Assembly (NCBI GenBank): GCA_947169755.1
Contig: CAMVQX010000009.1
Coordinates: forward strand, 1-24,418
Length of the DNA: 24,418 bases
DNA from: an uncultured bacterium
Lineage (GTDB): Bacteria; Cyanobacteriota; Vampirovibrionia; Gastranaerophilales; Gastranaerophilaceae
Reading direction: 5' to 3'
The notes under the pieces were generated by a model. The model searched no databases and was not told where the DNA came from. It worked only from the letters and a program-made list of their open reading frames with translations. Made by a program: the position numbers and the translations under genes. Every line of letters starts with the position of its first letter. Position 1 is the stretch's first letter. Positions 1 to 7,432 of the stretch are shown here, one piece after another.

Positions 1-55
1 GCTCGTCGGGCTCATAACCCGAAGGTCGTTGGTTCAAATCCAGCTCCCGCAACCA
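1..55 (+). tRNA. initiator tRNA-Met (CAT), 3' part only
   Basis: The window opens inside a tRNA. The anticodon arm has a CGGG stem, the loop CTCATAA and a CCCG stem, so the anticodon is CAT. The run of three G:C pairs next to the anticodon loop is the hallmark of initiator tRNA. The T-arm with GGTTCAAATCC follows, then the acceptor strand and an encoded CCA at 53-55. The 5' acceptor strand and most of the D-arm lie before the window. An intrinsic terminator begins 6 nt after the CCA. Confidence 0.93.
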
Positions 56-60
56 ATTGT

Positions 61-86
61 AAAGGCCAAGGGATTGGTCTTTTTTT
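61..86 (+). terminator. intrinsic terminator of the tRNA-Met transcript
   Basis: GGCCAA (64-69) pairs with TTGGTC (74-79), with one G·U pair and a four-base loop. The stem is extended by flanking A:T pairs and followed by seven T. It sits directly after the tRNA 3' end. Near copies recur at 203-228 and 344-371 inside the tandem repeat. Confidence 0.8.
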
Positions 87-202
87 AGTGGTCGCATGGA
101 TTTTCACCAAGGTTCACCCTCGCTACGCTCGAGATACAAGCTACAAGGCTCACTGAAGTTCGCCTGTTCGTTTTGTAAAATCCAGCTCCCGCAACCATTT
201 GT

Positions 203-228
203 AAAGGCCAAGAAATTGGTCTTTTTTT
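203..228 (+). terminator. second copy of the tRNA terminator within the tandem repeat
   Basis: The stem GGCCAA/TTGGTC is the same as at 61-86, but the loop is GAAA instead of GGGA, followed by seven T. It could act as a back-up terminator for read-through from the tRNA. Confidence 0.7.
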
Positions 229-343
229 AGTGGTCGCATGGATTTTCACCAAGGTTCACCCTCGCTACGCTCGAGATACAAGCTACAAGGCTCACTGAAG
301 TTCGCCTGTTCGTTTTGTAAAATCCAGCTCCCGCAACCATTTA

Positions 344-371
344 AAAGGCCAAGAAATTGGTCTTTTTTTTT
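344..371 (+). terminator. third copy of the tRNA terminator
   Basis: The stem and GAAA loop match the second copy and are followed by nine T. It lies in the truncated third repeat unit, the last element before the convergent glycan operon. Confidence 0.65.
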
Positions 372-479
372 ATTGCCGTTTGAATTTTACCAAGGTTTCT
401 ATTTAGTTTGAGTTTTTTACAAATATATTTGTATTAAAATTTAAAAAATAAAATAAATTCTCCGGCAAAATAAATCTGA

Positions 480-1652
480 TTAATCAATGCTAATTTCATT
501 TATAATATTCTTATTGATGTTCGGAAGTTTGTACAAGCTAAAGCCGCCTTTTACATATTCTAAAGCCATATCCCTAAAATGATGTCTGTCTTTGAATTTT
601 GTATATATAACGTCCATAGGAACGTTAGTTTGAGACAATATTTCCGTAAAACCGCTTCTTAGTGAAATTATTTTTTTTGCACGACATGCGAGCGTATATG
701 CTTCTGAATATGTTAAAAAACATGTTTTGTAAGCGGCATCTTCCAAATTAACCAAATCTCCGGTTAGATTGACAAATATATCATACCCCTGTGTTTGATA
801 TTGCTTTATTAAATCAATCCAATATTTGTTGTCTAATAATTCACACGAAATCGCTTCCGGAGATAAAAATATAAATTTTTCCAGATTGAGGTTTATATTT
901 TTAACTTTTTCAAGCATACTCTTTTCGCTTTCAGTCGGAATCGTAATGGGCTGCATTTCAACATCATCTCTTGTTAAATTAAAGTAATCCAGCATAAGCT
1001 CAAAATAATGTTTTTCTCCTGCAGGATTTGATTTAATTGCATCCTCAATGTTTGCAAAATAATATTTTGGGAAAATCGTAAAAAATCTGAAATTTTTTAC
1101 ACCAAAAACCGGACTCTTAATTTTTCGGTAAAAATGCGGAATATAAACGCAAGGAATATCCGGATAAATCGATCTTACTAGTTCTGTATGGTATTTTTTT
1201 GAAGCAACAAATAGAGGATTTTTACTTTTATTTTTATTTTTTATTGTTTTGAATATGTATGTTAAAAACAGATAAATCTCTCCGCTGTTTGCATTGAGAA
1301 TATATATATCATCATATTTGTTATCAAAGAATTTTAAATATTTTTTTTCAAATAATTTTTGGAGTGAGTACTCTTTATATTTTATGTTGAATAAAAACCA
1401 GCTTGTTTTTTCTAGTTCATCAATTCGTTTAGCAATTTGGATTCCGCAAAATTTGATTGTTTTTGTTGCAATATTTCCGCTATCTGAGGTTACTTTATCT
1501 GTTACTATTAAACCGCCAAGTATTTTTTGTCTGATGGATACGGTTATATGCTCGACCAGCTTTTCGTATATTGTGATACTAAAAACTTTTATTCTGTACT
1601 CATTATCGTTTTTTATAATTTCAAACGGTTTAATCAAATTAAATATCCTCAT
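480..1652 (-). CDS. GT-B-like glycosyltransferase-family protein (surface-glycan locus)
   Basis: The 390-residue protein has no signal peptide or membrane segment. Its C-terminal half (about residues 225-360) looks like the nucleotide-sugar domain of GT-B enzymes such as the GT9/heptosyltransferase type. It shows a Rossmann-like LSPEA strand, a 'GYDIFVNLTGD' strand-loop, and a final block 'IISLRSGFTEILSQ' where such enzymes recognise the donor. The N-terminal part contains K-F-C-G-I-Q-I (67-73), a short motif often seen in capsule-locus proteins; a similar one ends the GT2 protein at 5383-6474. The gene is last in a three-gene minus operon and overlaps the HAD gene by 14 nt, with no obvious Shine-Dalgarno site, which suggests coupled translation. 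The donor, acceptor and exact family are unknown. A polysaccharide pyruvyltransferase-like fold is an alternative reading. Confidence 0.55.
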   Translation of the reverse strand: MRIFNLIKPFEIIKNDNEYRIKVFSITIYEKLVEHITVSIRQKILGGLIVTDKVTSDSGNIATKTIKFCGIQIAKRIDELEKTSWFLFNIKYKEYSLQKLFEKKYLKFFDNKYDDIYILNANSGEIYLFLTYIFKTIKNKNKSKNPLFVASKKYHTELVRSIYPDIPCVYIPHFYRKIKSPVFGVKNFRFFTIFPKYYFANIEDAIKSNPAGEKHYFELMLDYFNLTRDDVEMQPITIPTESEKSMLEKVKNINLNLEKFIFLSPEAISCELLDNKYWIDLIKQYQTQGYDIFVNLTGDLVNLEDAAYKTCFLTYSEAYTLACRAKKIISLRSGFTEILSQTNVPMDVIYTKFKDRHHFRDMALEYVKGGFSLYKLPNINKNIINEISID

Positions 1653-2001
1653 TTATTTTGTATGATATCATAAATTCATTTCGATTTAAATTTTTAGCAA
1701 TTGCCGTATTCAAACCGCTTGGCTTCTTATCATTAATTAATATTCTCTCACCCATTGGAATATCTGTTAGTATATGGTCGTATCTTATGTTATTTTTGCT
1801 TAAAAAAGTTTTCAAACTTTCAAGGAATTCTTTTTTTCTTGCAGTTAAGAGTATTATTTTGTCGCCGGACGGAATATTATCAAAAAATTCTTTAACACCG
1901 TCAAGCAATGTGTCTTGGCCGTCAATTATGTACCCATTATGTTTGACGATAGTGCCGTCTACATCTATTAACCAAGTATGATTCAATGGTGATAGTTCCA
2001 T
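1639..2001 (-). CDS. small HAD-superfamily phosphatase of a glycan locus
   Basis: The protein has 120 residues from the ATG at 2001. A TTG one codon upstream is possible but unnecessary, and an AGAGG lies about 11 nt before the ATG. The HAD motifs are present: D-V-D-G-T near residues 13-17 (nucleophile aspartate and acid/base aspartate), L-L-T-A-R at about 51-55 (motif II Thr), and I-N-D-K-K-P at about 89-94 (motif IV acidic residue). The lack of a large cap domain fits the small C0 HAD enzymes that hydrolyse sugar or alditol phosphates in capsule and lipopolysaccharide pathways. It begins 3 nt after the nucleotidyltransferase-kinase stop, so the two probably act in one pathway making an activated phospho-sugar or similar group. 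The substrate cannot be read from the sequence. Confidence 0.7.
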   Translation of the reverse strand: MELSPLNHTWLIDVDGTIVKHNGYIIDGQDTLLDGVKEFFDNIPSGDKIILLTARKKEFLESLKTFLSKNNIRYDHILTDIPMGERILINDKKPSGLNTAIAKNLNRNEFMISYKINEDI

Positions 2002-2004
2002 CAA

Positions 2005-3507
2005 TTATAAAACCTCTCCCAATTTAATTATTCCGTTATAGAATGCCCCGCATATAGAGTCATAATCTTCCCAAGCATAAGTCGTTAATGAAAGCCAAAT
2101 TATTGCATGTAATAATTTGATTTTATTGATATTTATGTCAGGAATTGTATCAAAGAAAAATTCTTCCATATCTGACCAATTGTTAGATTCTACTGCAAAT
2201 TCAACTTCTTTTTCCTGAATATCAAGCGTAAATTTTTTACGATTAAATTGATCGTAATCGCCTTTTAAAGAATAATACAGTTTTGCCCAATCATAATCAA
2301 CATCACCGTAAAATTTAGTTTTGCCAAAGTAACCTCTCGGGTCAATCAACACAGCTTTCATATCAAATGTATCAAACATAAGATTTGAGAATGTGCAATC
2401 GCCGTGTATTAACTGAAAATGTTCAGGATATACGGATTTTACGGCTTCTTTTAATTCTTTTTTATAGAAAAATATATTTTTATAATATTGGCCGTTTATT
2501 TTAATAAATTCTTTGTCTGCAAATGGGATAAGGTTTTCTACTTTTGATATTCTGTCAAAAGTTTTGTTAATGAAATTGTCTTCAACATCTTGAAGGTTTA
2601 CCGGTTGTTTGGGCTCAAGATTGTGCAAATCAACTAAAGCTTCTATTAATTTTGTCAAAATTTCTTGTTTTTGCGATTTTGTTAAACAATCATATTCCCA
2701 TATATTCTTACCTTGAACTCGTTTCATTTTAAGTGGTTCATATTCATAAATTTCAGGAATATTTTTGTATCCGAGTGCTTTTACATGTTTATACCAAGCA
2801 ACTTCATCAATTGCGATTCTTTTGCCTTGTTCGGTTATTCCTTTTTTAATTATGACATCACCGTTAAATTCAATTGAGTTAAATGGTCTGCAAGGTTTTA
2901 TGTTGTCATTATTATCAGAATATGACAATAATGTCCCTATTTCTTTTGTTCCGTACAAATTTAATCTTTCAAATTGGATATCTTGGGATGAAAGCCAGTT
3001 CACAAATGCACCTTCTTGTGGGATATTTTTTAGACATTGTTTATTTTTGAATATAAATAAACCTGCAACTCCATTTTCTTTGGAAGGTTCTTTTATAAAG
3101 TTGTTGTTTACATAAGACCATCTGCATTCAAAGTCTTTTGATATCCCTATATAATTGCAGTCAGTATCCGGGATTTCAAACCCGTCAGACAGTATAAGGT
3201 CGCACCACAAAATCATAAAAGGTTCATCATCTTTGTAGTGTTTTATGGCTTCTTTTATACCGGATATGGTTCCTGATTTGTTGGCTTTAAGTATTTTATA
3301 GTTGTATTGTGAACCAAAGACACTTAGATAGTTTTCAAGAACTTCTGTTTTGTAGTCTGCAATTATTGTAAATTCTGCATCTTTAAATTTTTTAAATGCA
3401 TAAAAAATAATAGGCAGGTTATTAACAGGAACCAAACACTTTGGTTTGTTTCTTGTTAGACCTTCCAGTCGAGTACCTTTACCACCTGCTTGAATTATTA
3501 TTTTCAT
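2005..3507 (-). CDS. bifunctional nucleotidyltransferase / APH-type (LicA-like) kinase
   Basis: The 500-residue protein is a fusion. Residues 1 to about 225 are a sugar-nucleotidyltransferase fold: Q-A-G-G-K-G-T-R-L at 6-14 is the nucleotide-binding loop, followed by K-P-K-C-L-V-P-V, and 'WCDLIL' (about 101-106) supplies the metal-binding aspartate. Residues about 230-500 resemble the aminoglycoside phosphotransferase/choline kinase family, with the catalytic H-G-D-C-T-F-S-N at 368-375 and I-D-P-R-G at 388-392 as the metal-binding aspartate. The ATG at 3507 was chosen because it starts exactly at the canonical MKIIIQAGG. A longer TTG start would add 15 atypical residues. It heads the minus operon, with the HAD phosphatase just downstream. 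By analogy with LicA kinase and LicC cytidylyltransferase it may phosphorylate a small molecule and couple it to a nucleotide; the substrate is inference only. Confidence 0.8.
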   Translation of the reverse strand: MKIIIQAGGKGTRLEGLTRNKPKCLVPVNNLPIIFYAFKKFKDAEFTIIADYKTEVLENYLSVFGSQYNYKILKANKSGTISGIKEAIKHYKDDEPFMILWCDLILSDGFEIPDTDCNYIGISKDFECRWSYVNNNFIKEPSKENGVAGLFIFKNKQCLKNIPQEGAFVNWLSSQDIQFERLNLYGTKEIGTLLSYSDNNDNIKPCRPFNSIEFNGDVIIKKGITEQGKRIAIDEVAWYKHVKALGYKNIPEIYEYEPLKMKRVQGKNIWEYDCLTKSQKQEILTKLIEALVDLHNLEPKQPVNLQDVEDNFINKTFDRISKVENLIPFADKEFIKINGQYYKNIFFYKKELKEAVKSVYPEHFQLIHGDCTFSNLMFDTFDMKAVLIDPRGYFGKTKFYGDVDYDWAKLYYSLKGDYDQFNRKKFTLDIQEKEVEFAVESNNWSDMEEFFFDTIPDININKIKLLHAIIWLSLTTYAWEDYDSICGAFYNGIIKLGEVL

Positions 3508-3523
3508 TTGAGATTTTTTTTTT

Positions 3524-3552
3524 AGAATAGCATGGACAATATAGCAATACAA
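3524..3552 (-). promoter_or_regulatory. promoter of the minus-strand glycan operon
   Basis: On the minus strand TTGTAT (3552-3547), a 17-nt spacer and TATTCT (3529-3524) read as -35 and -10. The -10 is preceded by TGC, giving an extended -10 that recurs before 17751. Transcription would start about 10 nt before the ATG at 3507, in an A-run with no Shine-Dalgarno sequence. Confidence 0.5.
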
Positions 3553-3602
3553 GTATAGAAATTTTGTTGTATTTTTGTGATAATCTATTAAAAGAGGTAA
3601 AA

Positions 3603-5390
3603 ATGAGCTTAAATAAAATAAAAGAATTTATAAAAAATCAAAGATTTGTCGTAAATTATGGCAGGATGTGGCCTTTTGTAAAACCTGTTTGGTTTAGGGC
3701 ATTGCTTTCTATGCTTATTTGTATACCTATAGGTTCTTTAGATGCGGTTATAGCGCTGGCTTTAAAACCTTACATGGACATTGTAATGGTTGAAAAAACT
3801 ATGTCCTCACCTTGGTACATACCTCTTGGAATTGTTGCTTTTACATCAATTCAAGGTCTTTTAAAATACTTATCCGCATATTTATCAACCTGGGTGGGCG
3901 GTAAAATTACAAACAATTTAAAATTTGAATTGTTTAAAAAACTTTTGACTTTTCCAACATCATACTATGATAAAAGAAAATCCGGTGATATTGTTCAAAA
4001 ATTTAATAATCAGGCAAACAACGCTTGTTCAGGGCTTTTGAATAACTTAAGTGTTTTTGTCCAAAGAATTTTCTCGTCAATATCATTGGTTTGTGTATTG
4101 TTCTATAACTCTTGGCAGCTTGCTGTTATTGCAACTTTAGTTTTGGGATGTGCTTTTATTCCTGTTGCGCAGATTCAAAAGCGTATAAAGAGCGTATTTG
4201 AAAAGAGTTTAACTGCTGAATCCGCTATAATAACCGAATATAATGAAGCTTATGCCGGAAATAAGACTATTACATCTTATAACCTTGCACAAAATGAGAT
4301 AAGTAAATTCGCTGTAAGTTTGAAAAATTTATTTAATTTGAGAATAAAAATGGTTCAAAAAACTCAGTGGTTATCTCCATTGATGCATGTAATTGTTTCA
4401 ATCGGTATTGCCGCAGCAATAGGTTACGGGAGCCACCTGATAACTTCAAAGCAGATTACAAGCGGTAATTTTGTATCCTTTATTACTGCGTTAATTTTAC
4501 TGTATACACCGGTTAAAAATTTGGGTAATAATTTAAATTCGGTTCAGTTATCCTTCTTTGCAATAGAAAAAATATTTAATATTTTAGATACTGTTCCGGC
4601 AATAAGAAATAAAGAAAATGCAATAGTTCTTCCGCGTGGTGATTATGATATTGAATTTGAAAACGTAAACTTTGAATATGTGAAAAAAACTCCTATTCTG
4701 AAAAATATTAATTTAAAAGTCGCTAAAGGTGAAACGCTTGCGCTTGTCGGAAATTCCGGTGGCGGAAAAACAACCTTGGTAAATTTGTTACCTCGTTTTT
4801 ATGATGTTAACAAAGGTGCTATAAAAATTAACGGGGTTGATATAAGAGATTATACGTTGGAATCATTGAGAGATAATATTGCAGTTGTTTTCCAGGATAA
4901 TTTTTTGTTCTCAGGTACAATAAGAGACAATATATTATTAGGAAATCAAAAAGCTACACCGGAGCAATTACAAAAAGCTGTTGAGATGGCCTATTTAGAT
5001 GAATTTATTGTATCTTTAAAAGATGGTTTGGATACTGAAATAGGAGAGCGAGGTATATTGCTTTCCGGGGGGCAGAAGCAACGTGTAGCTATTGCAAGAG
5101 CTTTCTTAAAAGATGCTCCTATAATCATTCTTGATGAAGCAACAAGTGCTCTTGATAATAAGGCTGAAGCAATTGTTCAGAAGGCTATTGATAATTTAAT
5201 GCAGGATAAAACGGTGTTTGTCATCGCTCACAGGTTGTCAACAATAAGAAATGCGGATCAGATTGTGGTAATTAATCAGGGTAAAATTGTTGAACAAGGT
5301 ACACATGATGAGCTTTTGAATATCGATAATGGTGCGTATAGAACATTGTACGAAATGCAATTTAGAAAGCAGGAGACGGTAAATGTCTGA
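3603..5390 (+). CDS. MsbA-like ABC exporter (fused membrane and ATPase domains)
   Basis: The 595-residue half-transporter, a usual length for MsbA-type exporters, has an N-terminal six-helix membrane domain (about 25-320) and a C-terminal ATPase. The ATPase shows Walker A G-N-S-G-G-G-K-T-T (383-391), the Q-loop V-V-F-Q-D, signature L-S-G-G-Q (487-491), Walker B I-I-I-L-D-E (catalytic Glu 512) and the switch His 543 in V-I-A-H-R. A homodimer would flip a lipid-linked substrate (lipid A core or a glycolipid) across the inner membrane. The ATG at 3603 is preceded by AGAGG; a TTG-started extension from 3564 is unlikely. The GT2 gene overlaps its end by 8 nt, so the pair is co-translated. The setting between glycosyltransferases suggests a glycolipid cargo. 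Confidence 0.9.
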   Translation: MSLNKIKEFIKNQRFVVNYGRMWPFVKPVWFRALLSMLICIPIGSLDAVIALALKPYMDIVMVEKTMSSPWYIPLGIVAFTSIQGLLKYLSAYLSTWVGGKITNNLKFELFKKLLTFPTSYYDKRKSGDIVQKFNNQANNACSGLLNNLSVFVQRIFSSISLVCVLFYNSWQLAVIATLVLGCAFIPVAQIQKRIKSVFEKSLTAESAIITEYNEAYAGNKTITSYNLAQNEISKFAVSLKNLFNLRIKMVQKTQWLSPLMHVIVSIGIAAAIGYGSHLITSKQITSGNFVSFITALILLYTPVKNLGNNLNSVQLSFFAIEKIFNILDTVPAIRNKENAIVLPRGDYDIEFENVNFEYVKKTPILKNINLKVAKGETLALVGNSGGGKTTLVNLLPRFYDVNKGAIKINGVDIRDYTLESLRDNIAVVFQDNFLFSGTIRDNILLGNQKATPEQLQKAVEMAYLDEFIVSLKDGLDTEIGERGILLSGGQKQRVAIARAFLKDAPIIILDEATSALDNKAEAIVQKAIDNLMQDKTVFVIAHRLSTIRNADQIVVINQGKIVEQGTHDELLNIDNGAYRTLYEMQFRKQETVNV

Positions 5391-6474
5391 AGCATCGGGC
5401 AAACAGTTACCTTTAATAAGTATAATTGTTCCTGTGTATAATGTGTCTGAATATTTAAGGCAGGCATTGGATAGCTGTCTAAATCAATCTTTTCAAAATT
5501 TTGAAATTATTTGTATTGATGATTGCTCTACAGATGGATCTTTAGAAATTTTAAAAGATTATGCGCAAAAAGATTCCAGAATAAAGGTCCTTGAATTAAA
5601 AGAAAATCATGGACAAGGTTATGCGAGGAATTATGCTTTGTATAATGTGGCGTGTGGTGAATATGTTATGTTTCTTGATCCGGATGATTGGTATGAACCG
5701 GATACTTTTGAAATTGCATATAATAAAATTGAGAAAAATAATAATGATTTTCTAATATTCGGGTACAAAATTTTTGATGAAGCAACAGGTGAAGTTTCTA
5801 TGAATACTAAGTATTTGGAACCGTTTACTGATGTGATTGATAAGCCGAATATTAAATTATATGAGCTCAATAAATCTTTTATTATTGCAGTTTATATGTG
5901 GGCTATGATTTATAAGAAAGACTTTCTGATAAAGAATAATATAAAATGCAGTGAAGATATTCGCATAGGGGAAGACATTGAATTTTATATAAGGGCTGTA
6001 GTAAACTCAGATTCTGTTTCTGTTGTTGATAAACCGATGTATAATTATAGAATAAAACGAAAATCTTTATCTGTAGATAATTTATACAGTGATGTGATAA
6101 AAGCAAGAAGAAGAGCTTATAATATTATATTAGATGCTAAAAATGATTATATGGCTGATTTTATACCATATTACATTAATGCTCATCTGTATTGGTATAA
6201 GACAAGATTAAAGTCTGATAATGTTTTAATGCACAATTTTTATAATGAAATGCGGAAAGATTTTATAAAATTACGTAAAAATTACGACATAGAGTCATTA
6301 AAAGAATATATAGATTACAAAAATTTTATTTATGTCTGTAAAAACAATTGGGCAAAAAGGCAGCTCAAAGTGTTTATTCAAAGTCTGTTTAATGTTCGAA
6401 ATTCTAAAAATAAAACCCATAAAGAAATAACAATTTGCGGTTTTAAGATAAAATTAAAGTTAAATAAAACATAG
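5383..6474 (+). CDS. GT2-family glycosyltransferase (GT-A fold)
   Basis: The protein has 363 residues. I-S-I-I-V-P-V-Y-N (13-20) opens the GT-A fold. 'IDDCSTDGS' (45-53) binds the nucleotide, and 'FLDPDDW' (97-103) carries the metal-binding D-x-D. An acidic G-E-D near residue 195 matches the acceptor-side catalytic region of GT2 enzymes. There are no membrane helices, so it probably works at the cytoplasmic face on a lipid-linked or core acceptor. The tail 'ITICGFKIK' (349-357) resembles the motif in the 480-1652 protein. The ATG at 5383 lies inside the end of the ABC gene with AGGAG 8 nt upstream. The sugar and linkage cannot be deduced. Confidence 0.88.
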   Translation: MSEASGKQLPLISIIVPVYNVSEYLRQALDSCLNQSFQNFEIICIDDCSTDGSLEILKDYAQKDSRIKVLELKENHGQGYARNYALYNVACGEYVMFLDPDDWYEPDTFEIAYNKIEKNNNDFLIFGYKIFDEATGEVSMNTKYLEPFTDVIDKPNIKLYELNKSFIIAVYMWAMIYKKDFLIKNNIKCSEDIRIGEDIEFYIRAVVNSDSVSVVDKPMYNYRIKRKSLSVDNLYSDVIKARRRAYNIILDAKNDYMADFIPYYINAHLYWYKTRLKSDNVLMHNFYNEMRKDFIKLRKNYDIESLKEYIDYKNFIYVCKNNWAKRQLKVFIQSLFNVRNSKNKTHKEITICGFKIKLKLNKT

Positions 6475-6512
6475 CAAAAAAAATTTTTTTTGAGTTTTAA
6501 TTCTCCAGAGGG

Positions 6513-6547
6513 TTGAAATCCTTGAAAAATTTGTTATCATATATAAT
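6513..6547 (+). promoter_or_regulatory. possible promoter of the 47-residue ORF
   Basis: TTGAAA at 6513-6518 is followed after 16 nt by TATCAT (6535-6540). A perfect TATAAT at 6542-6547 overlaps this but has no well-placed -35. Either would start transcription shortly before the AAGGA at 6552. Confidence 0.4.
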
Positions 6548-6561
6548 ACGAAAGGAAATGT

Positions 6562-6705
6562 ATGAACGATTTAAAGATTAAAGAAATTTCGCGTTTTGTA
6601 GAAGATAATGTTGAAAAAACAAAGTTAATTATTTCAGAAAACGGAAAAGATACAGAAATTATTTTGTCCGGTAACGGCAAATTAAAAGTCGCTGTTCAAG
6701 CTTAA
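6562..6705 (+). CDS. 47-residue protein of unknown function
   Basis: This short ORF starts with ATG at 6562, preceded by AAGGA with 5-6 nt spacing, and ends at TAA 6705. The product is charged and lysine-rich. It has an N-terminal helix-like part (residues 1-20) and a C-terminal part with alternating hydrophobic residues (LIISENG, EIILSGNG, LKVAVQA) that could form a beta hairpin. There is no signal peptide, membrane segment or cysteine. It stands alone between the glycan operon and a convergent gene, with a possible promoter upstream. The last six codons before the stop lie in the terminator hairpin, so gene and terminator share sequence. I do not recognise the family. The ribosome site, isolation and terminator make it more likely real than not. 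Confidence 0.6.
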   Translation: MNDLKIKEISRFVEDNVEKTKLIISENGKDTEIILSGNGKLKVAVQA

Positions 6706-6719
6706 AACAGCGACTTTTT
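6684..6719 (+). terminator. strong, probably bidirectional terminator overlapping the small ORF's stop codon
   Basis: A perfect 13-bp stem (6684-6696 with 6706-6718) has core GTCGCTGTT, a 9-nt loop and terminal A:T pairs that give a T-run on both strands. The loop contains the TAA at 6703-6705. It separates the plus-strand ORF from the convergent gene ending at 6741. Confidence 0.85.
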
Positions 6720-6740
6720 AAATTTTATTTTTTTTATTTG

Positions 6741-7340
6741 TTATCTTTTTAAATCATTGATATTTACTTCCATTGGATCGTATTGTATCATCAATCTTCT
6801 TGGAATATTGAAGTTACTTCCGTTATCAAATGAATTCAACTTGATTCCCGGAAAATCTTTCATTGTTTGAGGAATAGTGTTGTCATAAATAACTAATTCC
6901 TGTTCATTTACAACGGCTGAAATATTTGATTGAGGTGCACCTTGATATTTAGGATCAATTGATGTGTCTGCTACTTCCGGAGAAATTTTAAAGTCTAAAA
7001 GGAGTTTTGAACCTTTTGATGTACCGGAACCTTCTATAACTTCAACAAATGTTGCCGGATAATTTCCTTCTATTTCAAATACTTCATTGTGGAAGTTTTG
7101 GTATTTTACAGGATTAAATACAAATCCTTTCCCTGCACCTTGTATATTACCAAGTACATAGAATCCTTCATGAAGCATAACTTCTTTATTTAATCTTACG
7201 TTAGATAAGATTTTTATAAGTAATGTTTGAGACGGATTAGAAACTGAAAAATCCTGCATTATCTGAACCGGCGTAGTCTTTGCCATTGCAGGTACGCTAA
7301 ATGCAAACATTAATGCCAATATTGTAAGTAACTTTTTCAT
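6741..7340 (-). CDS. small exported protein, paralogue of the 7433-7990 product
   Basis: The 199-residue protein starts at the ATG at 7340, where a textbook signal peptide begins: MKKLL, a hydrophobic core LTILALMFAFSV, and an A-M-A cleavage site near residue 20. Longer starts would spoil it. There is no lipobox cysteine, so it is probably periplasmic or surface-soluble. The mature N-terminus (Q-D-F-S-V-S-N-P-S-Q-T-L-L-I-K-I) aligns with the neighbouring gene's (E-D-F-A-T-A-N-P-T-E-T-I-K-I-Q-A). Both then run into beta-strand-rich sequence, suggesting an old tandem duplication. It has its own promoter (7370-7398) and a TGGAG 10-11 nt before the start. No enzymatic motif is visible and the function is unknown. 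Confidence 0.85.
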   Translation of the reverse strand: MKKLLTILALMFAFSVPAMAKTTPVQIMQDFSVSNPSQTLLIKILSNVRLNKEVMLHEGFYVLGNIQGAGKGFVFNPVKYQNFHNEVFEIEGNYPATFVEVIEGSGTSKGSKLLLDFKISPEVADTSIDPKYQGAPQSNISAVVNEQELVIYDNTIPQTMKDFPGIKLNSFDNGSNFNIPRRLMIQYDPMEVNINDLKR

Positions 7341-7369
7341 ATTGTATAATCTCCAATTGCTACAATTGC

Positions 7370-7398
7370 ATAATAACACAATAATTATCAACAGTCAA
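7370..7398 (-). promoter_or_regulatory. promoter of the 6741-7340 gene
   Basis: On the minus strand TTGACT (7398-7393) is followed by exactly 17 nt and TATTAT (7375-7370). Initiation near 7363 gives a leader of about 23 nt that includes the TGGAG site. This is one of the best promoter matches in the window. Confidence 0.7.
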
Positions 7399-7432
7399 TT
7401 ATATAAATGTTATATAACTGTTTCTTATATAA

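Larger units (their letters stand above)
39..397 (+). repeat. 142-bp tandem repeat built from the tRNA 3' end, terminator and a dispersed-repeat segment
   Basis: Two full units (39-180 and 181-322) differ at only three positions: one just after the CCA and two in the terminator loop. A third copy starts at 323 and is intact through its terminator, with one base lost near 343. It then decays to recognisable similarity until about 397 (ATTTTACCAAGGTT against ATTTTCACCAAGGTT). Each unit holds the final 17-20 nt of the tRNA including CCA, the terminator, and a segment rich in CTCGCTACGCTCGAG and TTCGCCTGTTCGTTTT. The extra tRNA pieces are too short to be tRNA genes. The rest of the stretch to 480 is AT-rich; it contains a 14-bp palindrome at 419-432 (ACAAATATATTTGT) and no gene. 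Confidence 0.9.

Noticed and set aside
39..397. CRISPR array
   Set aside because: The repeat unit is 142 bp with no variable spacers and no cas genes; it is a plain tandem duplication.
3508..3552. TTG-started N-terminal extension of the nucleotidyltransferase-kinase
   Set aside because: The canonical MKIIIQAGG start is at 3507 and the extension overlaps the predicted promoter.
3564..3602. TTG-started extension of the ABC exporter
   Set aside because: It adds 13 residues atypical of the family, while the ATG at 3603 has AGAGG at proper distance.
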